A stretch of DNA of 64,000 nt from AA29 sp041481445. GTDB taxonomy: Bacteria; Acidobacteriota; Vicinamibacteria; Fen-336. The translations under genes were made by a program, and so were the position numbers. Location: NCBI GenBank assembly GCA_041481445.1, contig JBGPBV010000004.1, forward strand, positions 1 to 64,000, in the 5' to 3' direction. Shown piece after piece: positions 47,578 to 56,401 of this stretch. Within the stretch, counting starts at the first letter, position 1; each line of letters starts with the position of its first letter. The notes below the pieces were generated by a model. That model did no database searches. It had not been told where the DNA came from and saw only the letters and a program-made list of their open reading frames with translations.

Positions 47578-47661
47578 GCTCGACACTCCTTCAACTGGGC
47601 CGCGAGCAGCGGCTAGGGATGGCAAGTAGGGGACACTTATGTCAGTCCTGGAGGGCAGCAG

Positions 47662-47691
47662 TTTGTACTCCTCGCTGGCGGGCTTTGTCAA
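47662..47691 (-). promoter_or_regulatory. Sigma70-like promoter of the subtilase gene
   Basis: On the minus strand TTGACA (47686-47691), 18-nt spacer, TACAAA (47662-47667); 5' leader about 78 nt. A second TTGACA lies 22 bp upstream (47708-47713), inside the 3' end of prmC. Confidence 0.55.
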
Positions 47692-47709
47692 TGGGGCACA
47701 GGGCTCTTG

Positions 47710-48611
47710 TCAAACGCGCCCCGGCTGTCGTGCCGTCACCACGCGGCCGATCCCGCGCAGGTCGAGACGGGCGGAGGCCTCCGTCAGCCCCCCCTGCGCC
47801 ATCGCGTCCGCAGTCGCGCCGTCCGCGCCGGCGCCGACCTCGACCGCGATCCATCCGCCCGGCCGGAGCAGCTCGTGGGCCTGCGCGAGCAGCCGCGCGT
47901 AGAGGGCGGCCACGCCTTCGGCGGGAACCAGAGCCGTCCGCGGATCGTGATCGCGCACCTCGGGCTCGAGGAGCGCCCACTCCTCCTCCGAGACGTAGGG
48001 CGGGTTGCTGACCACGAGGTCGATCGCCCTTCCGAGGCCGCGGACGGGATCGAGCAGGTCGCCCTCGTGGAACGTGACCCGGGGCTCGAGCCGGAGCCGC
48101 GCGGCGTTGCCCCGCGCCACGCGCAGGGCGGAGGGCGAGAGGTCGGTGGCGTGAACGCGCGCGTCCTTTCGCTCGGCGGCCAGGGACAGGGCGAGGCATC
48201 CGCTGCCGGTGCCGACGTCGACCACGAGCGGGGAGGGGACGTCGCGCAGGAGAAGGAGCGCGGTCTCGACGAGCAGCTCCGTCTCCGGGCGTGGGATCAG
48301 GACGTCCGGAGTCACGATGAACTCGTGGCGCCAGAACGCCTGTACGCCCGTCAGGTGCTGGACGGGACGCCGCCGTGCCCGCTGCTCGACCGCCTCGGCG
48401 AAGAGGGCGGCCGCGGCCGCCGGCACCGCCTCCGGCGCGCGCGCGACCACGTCCGCGCGGCTCCAGCCGAGGACGTGACGGAGGAGCAGCTCGGCGTCGA
48501 ACCGGGCGGTGACGATTCCCTTCTGCTCGAGGCGCGCCGCCGCCTCGTCGAGGAGGAAGGTGACGCTCTCTTCCGGGACCGGCGCGGGAGGCCTTCCCGT
48601 GAGCAGCCGGG

Positions 48612-48615
<4 letters not shown>
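47710..48615 (-). CDS. prmC: Release factor N5-glutamine methyltransferase
   Basis: 301 residues if started at CTG 48615, which overlaps the prfA stop as CTGA. No ATG, GTG or TTG occurs in frame until about residue 55, inside the conserved N-terminal helical domain (FLLDEAAARLEQKG, ARFDAELLLRHVLG). The methyltransferase core has VVDVGTGSGCLALSLA and the catalytic VVSNPPYV. It methylates the GGQ glutamine of release factors 1 and 2. Gene order prfA-prmC is conserved in many bacteria. The unusual start is discussed as a finding. Confidence 0.9.
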
Positions 48616-49703
<1,088 letters not shown>

Positions 49704-49715
49704 TTTCTAGTACCA

Positions 49716-49750
49716 GGGGGTTGCTCCTCATGCGGCCGAATGCAACCCCC
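49716..49750 (-). promoter_or_regulatory. Inverted repeat in the prfA leader
   Basis: GGGGGTTGC (49716-49724) pairs with GCAACCCCC (49742-49750), 17-nt loop, ending 12 nt before the prfA ATG. It could be a weak terminator of rpmE read-through or a translation-control hairpin. Confidence 0.45.
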
Positions 49751-49839
49751 TACGCCCTTCGGGCTACCCCCTGCCCGCTCGCGGCGAAGTGAATTCGCCG
49801 CTCGCTTTCTTGCCCGCGATCGCCCCTGCCCGCTCGCGC

Positions 49840-49880
49840 GCAAACAAAACCCCGGTGCCCCAGCACGGGGCGACCGGGGT
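49840..49880 (-). terminator. Rho-independent terminator of rpmE
   Basis: GC-rich stem 49849-49861 against 49867-49880 with one bulged base and 5-nt loop, followed on the minus strand by a T-rich tail (TTTTGTTTG). Confidence 0.78.
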
Positions 49881-49893
49881 GTCCGGGGCCGGG

Positions 49894-50124
49894 CTACGCC
49901 TTGGCCGGAGCCGGTGCGTCCTTCTTCTTGCCCCACTTCCGCGTGAACTTCTCGATCTGGCCCGCGGAGTCGATGAGGCGCTGCTTGCCCGTGAAGAACG
50001 GGTGGCAGTTGGAGCAGATCTCCAGGCGCAGCTCCTGACCCTTCGTGGACCGCGTGGTCCAGGTCGCGCCGCAGGCGCAGTGGACGTTCACGGTGACGTA
50101 ATCGGGATGGATCCCAGGCTTCAT
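49894..50124 (-). CDS. rpmE: Ribosomal protein bL31
   Basis: 76 residues from ATG 50124 with GGGGAG 4 nt upstream. Starts MKPGIHPDYVTVNVHCACGA and carries the second cysteine pair and CSNCHPFFTGKQRLIDSAGQIEKF, the bL31 hallmark. The cysteines make it the zinc-binding (C+) form, which is normally exchanged for a C- paralogue under zinc limitation; no such paralogue is in the window. A lysine/alanine tail follows. An extended -10 box at 50197-50205 gives a leader of roughly 65 nt. Confidence 0.96.
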   Translation of the reverse strand: MKPGIHPDYVTVNVHCACGATWTTRSTKGQELRLEICSNCHPFFTGKQRLIDSAGQIEKFTRKWGKKKDAPAPAKA

Positions 50125-50196
50125 GACACTCCCCAGTGGCGGCCGCAGGCCGCCGGGCTCTCGCACGCCGCGGCCGGCGAGCGGCGGCAACCGTCA

Positions 50197-50205
50197 ATAA
50201 TAGCA
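50197..50205 (-). promoter_or_regulatory. Extended -10 promoter of rpmE
   Basis: TGCTATTAT on the minus strand (TGn plus TATTAT), 72 nt before the rpmE ATG. The leader is long enough for autogenous control but shows no clear fold by eye. Confidence 0.55.
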
Positions 50206-50314
50206 GTTCCGGCCCTGCCGGCTCAAGGGTGGTCCTCGCAACGTGGAGGAGGTCCGAGGAGTAGGGTCCCGGAGGGCCCGTGGTTCAACCCTTTCCGGCC
50301 CGAGCGGTCAAAAG

Positions 50315-51751
50315 ATGCAAATGACGGCGATCCGACCCGCCACCGCGGTCGACATCGGGCCAAGGCTGGCCCGTTACGCGCTGAGCCGGCTCGGCTTCGG
50401 CCCTCGGCCCGGGCAGATCCGCCAGGTCCTCGCCCAGGGCCTGCAGCGCTACGTCGAGGAGCAGCTCGATCCCGCTCCCGATCCCGATCTGGAGACGCGG
50501 CTGCGGGGACTGCGCACCCTCGACTACCCGATCGCCCAGGTGCTCGCGCTCAACAACGCGGACGACCGCGCGATCGGCCCGATCGTGGACGAGTTCGTGG
50601 CGGCCAAGCTCATCCGCGCCGCCCATGCCCGCAACCAGCTCCAGGAGGTCCTGGTCGACTTCTGGTTCAACCACTTCAACGTCAACATCGGCGACGGGTT
50701 CGTGCGCTACAGCGTGATGTCCTACGAGCGGGACGCGATCCGGCCGCACGTGCTCGGGCGGTTCCGCGACCTCCTGGGCGCCACCGCCACCCACCCCGCG
50801 ATGCTGTACTACCTCGACAACTACCTGAGCGCGGCCACCCGCTACGACGCCAGCGGGCGCCTGATCCAGGGGATCAACGAGAACTACGGCCGCGAGCTGA
50901 TGGAGCTGCACACCGTGGGCGTGGACGCCGGCTACACCCAGGAGCACGTCTTCGACTCCGCGCGCTGCTTCACGGGCTGGGGCATCGACAACCTGCGCAC
51001 GAGCGGCGCCTTCGTCTACCGCCCGGCCCAGCACGACACCGGCGCCAAGTCCGTCTTCGGGCTGAACGTGCCCGCGGGCGGCGGGCGCGACGACGGCGAG
51101 AAGCTGCTCGACTACCTGGCCGCCCACCCCTCGACCGCGCGGTTCATCTCGAAGAAGCTGGCCGAGCGCTTCGTGGCCGACGTTCCGCCCTCCACCCTCC
51201 TCGACAAGATGGCGGCGGCCTTCCAGGGCTCGGGGGGCGATCTCCGGGAGGTGCTGCGCCGCATGATCGACTCTCCCGAGTTCTGGGCGGGGGCCTTCGG
51301 GCCGGGAAAGCCGCGCACCGGGTTCGAGCTCACCGTCGCCGCCCTGCGCGCCGCGGACGCCCAGGTCACGTCCAGCCGGGGGGCGGCCGCCGCGGTGAGC
51401 GCGATGGGGATGCCCCTCTACCAGTGCATCCCTCCCACGGGGTACTCGAACCGCGGCGACGACTGGCTCGACCCGTCCTCGCAGCTCAACCGGATGAACT
51501 TCGCCCTCGACCTGTCCGCGAACGCGGTGGCGGGGGCGGCCGTGGACGCCCGCGCGACCGTGCGCAGCGCGTCCGGCAACCCGGACGACGCGCGCTCGGT
51601 GGCCGCTGCCCTCGACGCCGACCTCTTCGGCACGAGCCTCTCGGCCGCGACCCTGGGGGCGATCTCGCGCCTGGCCGCCGGCGGTCCGGTGAGCATCGCC
51701 ACCCGCGGCCTCGGCCTGTGCCTGGCCAGCCCGGAGATGCAGACCCGATGA
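50315..51751 (+). CDS. DUF1800 family protein
   Basis: 478 residues from ATG 50315 (ATG 50321 is possible; neither has a clear ribosome site). Family motifs are LARYALSRLGFGPRPGQ, LVDFWFNHFNVN, NYGRELMELHTVGVDAGYTQ and CFTGWG. DUF1800 proteins are always paired with DUF1501 proteins, as here, and are thought to be exported. No signal peptide is obvious, so export may rely on the Tat substrate encoded next. The biochemical role of the pair is unknown. Its stop overlaps the DUF1501 start as ATGA. Confidence 0.88.
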   Translation: MQMTAIRPATAVDIGPRLARYALSRLGFGPRPGQIRQVLAQGLQRYVEEQLDPAPDPDLETRLRGLRTLDYPIAQVLALNNADDRAIGPIVDEFVAAKLIRAAHARNQLQEVLVDFWFNHFNVNIGDGFVRYSVMSYERDAIRPHVLGRFRDLLGATATHPAMLYYLDNYLSAATRYDASGRLIQGINENYGRELMELHTVGVDAGYTQEHVFDSARCFTGWGIDNLRTSGAFVYRPAQHDTGAKSVFGLNVPAGGGRDDGEKLLDYLAAHPSTARFISKKLAERFVADVPPSTLLDKMAAAFQGSGGDLREVLRRMIDSPEFWAGAFGPGKPRTGFELTVAALRAADAQVTSSRGAAAAVSAMGMPLYQCIPPTGYSNRGDDWLDPSSQLNRMNFALDLSANAVAGAAVDARATVRSASGNPDDARSVAAALDADLFGTSLSAATLGAISRLAAGGPVSIATRGLGLCLASPEMQTR

Positions 51752-52968
51752 GCGAGCGCTGGGACGTCTCGCGCCGCGTCTTCCTCAAGGGGATGAGCCT
51801 GGCCGCGGTCGGCGTCGGGTTCAGCCCGTCGTCCCTCATGGTCCGCGCCGCGGAAGGGGCCGAGGCCGGCGCGCGCGTCTTCGTCCACGTGTTCTTGCGC
51901 GGGGGAGCGGACGGGCTCGCCGTCTGTCCGCCCGTGGGCGACCCCGACTACGCCTCGCTCCGCGGCTCGATCGCGCTGGCGCGCAACGCGGTCGTGGACC
52001 TCGACGGCTTCTTCGCCCTCCACCCCGGACTCGCCCCCTTGAAGCCGGTGTTCGCGGACGGCCGGCTGGCTCTCGTGCACGCGGTGGGCAACTACGGCCT
52101 GAGCCGTTCCCATTTCGACGCCCAGGACTTCATGGAGACGGGCACCCCCGGAAACAAGACGGTGTCCACCGGCTGGCTGGACCGCACGATCGCGGCGATC
52201 CCGGGATCGGACGTGACCCAGGCCGTGTCGTTCTCCGCGCAGCTCACCCGCTCGTTCCTGGGCCCCGAGCCCGTGCTCGTGGCCCAGACCCTCGCCAACT
52301 TCGACCTGCGCGCCCGCAACTGGCGCCCGGAGGCGGATGCGCTGCTGCGCGCGATGTACCAGGCGGACGCGAGCGAGGTCGGCCGCAACGGCCAGGAGAC
52401 CTTCGCCGCCATGGACGTCCTCCTGCGCACGCCGGCCCTCAGCGCCCCCGCCCAGAACGGGGCGGCGTACCCGAATGCCTCGGTCGGGAGCTCGCTGCGC
52501 CAGGCCGCCCAGGTCATCCGCGCCGGCCTGGGCGCGCGCTGCATCTTCGTAAACGTGGGCGGCGCCTTCGACACGCACTCCGGCCAGCTCGCGGCCAACC
52601 AGCTCGAGTTCGCGCGCCTGGGCGAGGCGCTGGCCGCGTTCGACCAGGACCTGGGCCCGCTCATGGACGACGTGGTCGTCCTGGTGAGCACGGAGTTCGG
52701 GCGGGCCGCCTACGTGAACGGCTCCGCCGGCACCGACCACGGGTCCGCCCACTGCGCGCTCGTGATGGGCGGCCGCGTGCGCGGAGGCCGCGTCTACGGC
52801 CGCTGGCCCGGCCTCGCGAAGAGCCAGCTCTACCAGGAGCGCGACCTGGCCGTGACCACCGACTTCCGCGACCTGTTCGCGGAGATGGCCCGCGCCCAGC
52901 TCGGCGTCGATCCGGCCGCCCTGTTCCCCGGGTACACGCCGGGGCCGGGGCTGGGCATCGTCGGCTGA
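51748..52968 (+). CDS. DUF1501 family protein with Tat signal
   Basis: 406 residues, ATG overlapping the DUF1800 stop. The N-terminus SRRVFLKGMSLAAVGVGF is a twin-arginine signal. The mature protein has RVFVHVFLRGGADGL, HPGLAPL, a DTHSGQ segment and VVVLVSTEFGRAAYVNGSAGTDHGSAHCALVMGG, the DUF1501 block that resembles metal-binding sites of the alkaline phosphatase/sulfatase fold. Likely exported together with its DUF1800 partner. Substrate unknown. A barrel-like protein gene follows 20 nt later. Confidence 0.9.
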   Translation: MSERWDVSRRVFLKGMSLAAVGVGFSPSSLMVRAAEGAEAGARVFVHVFLRGGADGLAVCPPVGDPDYASLRGSIALARNAVVDLDGFFALHPGLAPLKPVFADGRLALVHAVGNYGLSRSHFDAQDFMETGTPGNKTVSTGWLDRTIAAIPGSDVTQAVSFSAQLTRSFLGPEPVLVAQTLANFDLRARNWRPEADALLRAMYQADASEVGRNGQETFAAMDVLLRTPALSAPAQNGAAYPNASVGSSLRQAAQVIRAGLGARCIFVNVGGAFDTHSGQLAANQLEFARLGEALAAFDQDLGPLMDDVVVLVSTEFGRAAYVNGSAGTDHGSAHCALVMGGRVRGGRVYGRWPGLAKSQLYQERDLAVTTDFRDLFAEMARAQLGVDPAALFPGYTPGPGLGIVG

Positions 52969-52988
52969 GCCCCGAGGAGAAGACCCGC

Positions 52989-53525
52989 ATGCGACCACTC
53001 CTGGCCGCCGCCGCGTTCGTCGTGCTCCTCGCTCCCCGCGCCTGGCCGCAGGACCACCCCCGGAGCGATCTCTTCGCGGGCTACTCCCTCGTGCGCGAGG
53101 ACGGGGAGAGCCTGCACGGCGGCGAGCTGGCGTTCGCCTACCACTTCTCGGGCCTGCTCGCGGTCGCGACCGACCTCGACTGGCACACCCACACCGTCGA
53201 GGGGACCGACCACACCACCGCCGCCGCCCTGATCGGTCCGCGCCTCTCGTTCGCCTCGGGTGCGCTCCGGCCCTTCGTCCACCTGCTCGTGGGCGCCGTG
53301 CGCGACCGCGACTCGATCCAGGTGTTCAGCCAGACGATCAGCGAGAGCCATACGAACGTGGGAGGCGCGGCCGGCGGGGGGGCCGACGTCGGCCGCGGCC
53401 GCGTGGCCGCCCGCCTCCAGGCGGACTACCGGTTCGCGCGGCGCGCGGACGAGACGGGGAAGGAGACGCTACAGGGCGACCTGCGCTTCTCGGTCGGCGT
53501 CGTGTTGCGGATGGGGGCGCGGTAG
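52989..53525 (+). CDS. Small outer-membrane beta-barrel-like protein
   Basis: 178 residues from ATG 52989. Signal peptide ending near PRAWPQ, then RSDLFAGYSLVREDGESLHGGELAFAYHF and further alternating strands, closing with LRFSVGVVLRMGAR, as in eight-stranded OmpA/OmpW-like barrels. GGAG sits about 10 nt upstream of the start. It follows the DUF1800/DUF1501 pair closely and may be in the same transcript. No enzymatic motif. Confidence 0.7.
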   Translation: MRPLLAAAAFVVLLAPRAWPQDHPRSDLFAGYSLVREDGESLHGGELAFAYHFSGLLAVATDLDWHTHTVEGTDHTTAAALIGPRLSFASGALRPFVHLLVGAVRDRDSIQVFSQTISESHTNVGGAAGGGADVGRGRVAARLQADYRFARRADETGKETLQGDLRFSVGVVLRMGAR

Positions 53526-53531
53526 GCCCGA

Positions 53532-55121
53532 TCAGGGCCCGGTCAGCGAGCCGTAGTAGCGCTCGCGGAACGCCCTCTCGGAGGCGAGGTCCTTCAGGAC
53601 GAACGCGACGTCGGAGAGCTTGAGGAACAGCGACGGCTGGTCCGGCGCCCGCCGCGCCGCCTCCTCGTAGAGCTCGCGGGCCTCCGCCGCCTCCCCGAGC
53701 TCGAAAGCGGCGTCCCCCGCCCGCTCCAGCCACGGCACCGCCGGAGGTGAAGCAGCCCGCGCCCTCGAGAGAGCGAGCTCCCGCGCCTCCCTCCACCGGC
53801 GGTCCCACAGCAGCACCGAGTAGTAGCGCTCGGAGGCCGCGGCATCGCCTCGCTCGGCAGCGGGACGCAGGGTCTCCTGCGCCGCCGCGAGGTCGCCCAT
53901 GGCCACGGCCAGGCGCGCGGAGACGATCGCGTAGCGAGGATCGTCCGCCCATTCGGCGCCGATGGCGGCCAGGCGGTCCCCCGCGTCCTGATGCCGGCCG
54001 AGGACGACCAGGGCGAGCGCGGCGTCGAGGTCGTAGATCCGGCCGGCGGGCGCCGCGGAGGCCGCCCGCTCGAATCGCTCGAGCGCGGTGGCGGCGTCGC
54101 CCTCTTCGAGGGCCTTGCACCCCTCGCGCCACTGCGCGACCGCGCCGAGCAGGCGCCGGCGCGCGTCGTCCGCCGGCAGCGTGTCGCGCCCGTCACCGCG
54201 TCCGGCGGAGGCGAGGGCGTCTTCGAGCAGGGCCAGACCGCGTGGGCCGAGCGCGTCCGCGTCCGCGATCCCCAGCTCGGCCAGGGTGCTGGGGGGGAGG
54301 CAGCGCGGCTTCTCCTCCTGGGTCCGGCGGTACTCGGCGAAGGCGTCGACGAACAGCTTCCGCCGGCCGGGGGCCACCAGGGGGGGCACCGCCACCACCC
54401 CGCTGGCCCCGATCACCACGTCGTCCACGAAGTAGGTGACGTCGGAGGCGTCCTCCGTGGGGTCGGAGATGAACGAGAAGATGTCCACCGCCGAGTGCGC
54501 CTGGCTGGCCGCGCCCGGCTGGTTGCGCAGGTCCACGATCGTCTGCGTGCTCCCCTCCTCGCGGATGGTCAGGTCGTAGCGTCCGCGGTCCACGTCGTAG
54601 ACGACCTCCACCGTGTACCAGACGAAGCCGCGCACGGGCGCGAGCTTCTTCGGGATGCTGTCGGAGACATGGACGAAACGGCCCTCGCGCGTGGAGAGCC
54701 AGAAGGCGATGCCGTCCTTGCCGAGCTGGAACCGACGGGGGCCGGCGAGGGCGACGTTGAGCTCCTGGTCCGGGCGCGCGGTCAGCAGGGCGAAGTGGGC
54801 GTAGACGAAGCCGGACCGCCGCTCCGGGAAGTAGCCCTGCAGCTCGGAGAAGTCGCCGTTGCCGCGAACGTCGCTGATCTCCACCGAGCGGTAGCCGCTC
54901 ACGCGGAAGGCCGAGCTGAGGCCGACCTGCCCGTGGGCGGCGCGGAACACGGCGAAGGTGTCCGGGCCCGTCTCCACCGCCTCGTCGTCGAAGCCGTAGC
55001 GGACGAGCACGGTGGCCACGGCGGTGGCGGTGGGGGACGCGGGCGGGCGCGGCGGCCCCGGCTCCGCCGCCGGCGCCAGCGCGGCCAGGGCTAGAGCTGC
55101 GAGCGGTACTCGGCCAGCCAT
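53532..55121 (-). CDS. Secreted protein with beta-sandwich and TPR-like repeats
   Basis: 529 residues. A signal peptide (PLAALALAALAPAAEPG) is followed by a beta-sandwich of about 220 residues (FAVFRAAHGQVGLSSAFRVSGYRSVEISD ... VTYFVDDVVIGASG) that resembles a concanavalin-like or carbohydrate-binding fold, then helical TPR-like repeats to the end (ALEEGDAATALERFERAASAA, GDAAFELGEAAEARELYEEAARRAP). Not assignable to a named family. It overlaps the end of the upstream HEAT protein gene by 31 nt, so both are made from one mRNA, and converges with the barrel gene. Confidence 0.68.
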   Translation of the reverse strand: MAGRVPLAALALAALAPAAEPGPPRPPASPTATAVATVLVRYGFDDEAVETGPDTFAVFRAAHGQVGLSSAFRVSGYRSVEISDVRGNGDFSELQGYFPERRSGFVYAHFALLTARPDQELNVALAGPRRFQLGKDGIAFWLSTREGRFVHVSDSIPKKLAPVRGFVWYTVEVVYDVDRGRYDLTIREEGSTQTIVDLRNQPGAASQAHSAVDIFSFISDPTEDASDVTYFVDDVVIGASGVVAVPPLVAPGRRKLFVDAFAEYRRTQEEKPRCLPPSTLAELGIADADALGPRGLALLEDALASAGRGDGRDTLPADDARRRLLGAVAQWREGCKALEEGDAATALERFERAASAAPAGRIYDLDAALALVVLGRHQDAGDRLAAIGAEWADDPRYAIVSARLAVAMGDLAAAQETLRPAAERGDAAASERYYSVLLWDRRWREARELALSRARAASPPAVPWLERAGDAAFELGEAAEARELYEEAARRAPDQPSLFLKLSDVAFVLKDLASERAFRERYYGSLTGP

Positions 55122-55735
55122 CGCCGCCAGGCCTCGACCGCCTGGGCCCGCGCCGCCTTTGGGTCCGAGAACCGGAACCCCTTGTCCTGCCCGGTCTGGA
55201 TCTGCAGCACGAGGGCCGAGATGCGGCGCACGTCGGTCTTGGGATCGTCGAGGGCGCGGATGAGGCCCTCGTAGAGGTGGACCTTCTGCGCCGGGGTCAG
55301 ATGGATCTGGTCGTAGGCGAGCGCGCAGGCCGCCTTGTCGCGGAAGAGGATCTCGGCGTCGTTCTGCATGTTGTCGAGCAGCACGTCCACCACCGCCACG
55401 TCGTCGCTCACGCGCCCGAGCGCGTATTGCACGGAGATGCGCAGGCCCTGGCTCGGGGTGTGGACGTCCTTCATCAGCGCGTCCCGGGCCTCCGGCGACT
55501 TCCAGCCCAGGCGGTAGAACAGGCCGGCCAGGCGCTGCTTCGCGGGCTCGTCGGCGGCGGAATAGAGGCGCGCCAGCCGCGGCATCACGGAAGGGCCCAT
55601 GGCCTTGATCGCCTCGAAGTCGTCGGAGGCCACGGCACGTTCCAGATCGGATGGGGGCGGGGCGGCGTGAATGGAAACCGCCGCCGCGGTCACGGCGGCG
55701 AGGGTCAGGATCGCCAGACCAAGCACGCGCACCAC
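55091..55735 (-). CDS. Exported HEAT-repeat-like protein
   Basis: 214 residues from GTG 55735 with GGAGG 3 nt upstream and a TACAAT box at 55753-55758. Signal peptide ends near SIHAAP. The rest is alpha-helical with repeats of about 35 residues (MPRLARLYSAADEPAKQRLAGLFYRLG, LRISVQYALGRVSDD, TDVRRISALVLQIQTG), as in HEAT/Armadillo-like scaffolds. No catalytic residues. First gene of a two-gene unit with the TPR-like protein; the pair may form a periplasmic scaffold. Confidence 0.65.
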   Translation of the reverse strand: MVRVLGLAILTLAAVTAAAVSIHAAPPPSDLERAVASDDFEAIKAMGPSVMPRLARLYSAADEPAKQRLAGLFYRLGWKSPEARDALMKDVHTPSQGLRISVQYALGRVSDDVAVVDVLLDNMQNDAEILFRDKAACALAYDQIHLTPAQKVHLYEGLIRALDDPKTDVRRISALVLQIQTGQDKGFRFSDPKAARAQAVEAWRRWLAEYRSQL

Positions 55736-55752
55736 GCGCCTCCAGCCGAGCG

Positions 55753-55758
55753 ATTGTA
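55753..55758 (-). promoter_or_regulatory. -10 box TACAAT
   Basis: TACAAT on the minus strand, 17 nt before GTG 55735, predicting a leader of about 10 nt that still includes the GGAGG ribosome site. Confidence 0.45.
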
Positions 55759-55777
55759 CGGGGGGCAGCCTCAGGCG

Positions 55778-56401
55778 TCAGTGGCGGGCGTCACGCAGGA
55801 CCGGATAGAACTGCACGAACACGTTGTCGACGGCGGCGTGCTGGCGGTGGCACTCGAAGCAGGACCCGCGCGGGAAGGCCCGGGCCGAGAGCTCGGATCC
55901 GTCGCCGAAGCTGAAATAGCCCCATCCGTCCTTGAGCCGCGCGTCCTTGACCGCCGCCTCCACCGCCACCCTCTTGCCTTCGAAGAGGCCGTGGCGGCTG
56001 GGCGCCACCTTCTCCGCCGCCTCGTGCAGCTCGAGCACGAGCACGGTGCGGTCGGGGAAGGTCCCGGTGCGCAGGAAGGCGTCGTAGGACTCCGGGCGCA
56101 GGTAGACGTGATGGAACTCTTCCGGGCCGTGGCCACGCGCGCCCTCGGCGTACGACAGGCCGAGCGACGCCCCCACGAACACCCATTCGTGGTACCCCTC
56201 CGGGCGCAGGAGCGCGCCGCTCGGGTCGTAGGCCGGGCCGCTCGTGGTCCTCGGCGTGGGATCGGCCGCCATCGGCTCGATCGAGGCCGCCGCCCGCGTG
56301 GTCGCGGTGCGGCCGGCGGAGGCGACGAGCAGCGCGCCCGCGGCCATCACGCGCAGCACGCGCAGCACGCGCCGCGCGCGGGAGGCGCGCCGGCCGCTCA
56401 T
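55778..56401 (-). CDS. Cytochrome P460 family protein
   Basis: 207 residues, ATG overlapping the ADOP stop (ATGA). An arginine-rich start and a hydrophobic stretch form an export signal. The P460 fold is indicated by YHEWVFVGASLGLSY, FHHVYLRPESYDAFLRTGTFPDRTVLVLELHEA and the C-terminal haem site CFECHRQHAAVDNVFVQFYPVLR. Relatives oxidise hydroxylamine or bind NO; many acidobacterial members are uncharacterised. Placement behind PadR-ADOP means it is controlled by PadR. Confidence 0.85.
   Translation of the reverse strand: MSGRRASRARRVLRVLRVMAAGALLVASAGRTATTRAAASIEPMAADPTPRTTSGPAYDPSGALLRPEGYHEWVFVGASLGLSYAEGARGHGPEEFHHVYLRPESYDAFLRTGTFPDRTVLVLELHEAAEKVAPSRHGLFEGKRVAVEAAVKDARLKDGWGYFSFGDGSELSARAFPRGSCFECHRQHAAVDNVFVQFYPVLRDARH

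Noticed and set aside
43054..47616. A 1520-codon open frame opposite the subtilase gene
   Set aside because: Same reason: low-complexity Gly/Arg/Val protein, no ribosome site, and it mirrors the codon bias of the real gene.
49760..49840. Repeated CTGCCCGCTCGCG segments as a mobile repeat
   Set aside because: The two short copies are explained by local base composition and lack target-site or transposase features.
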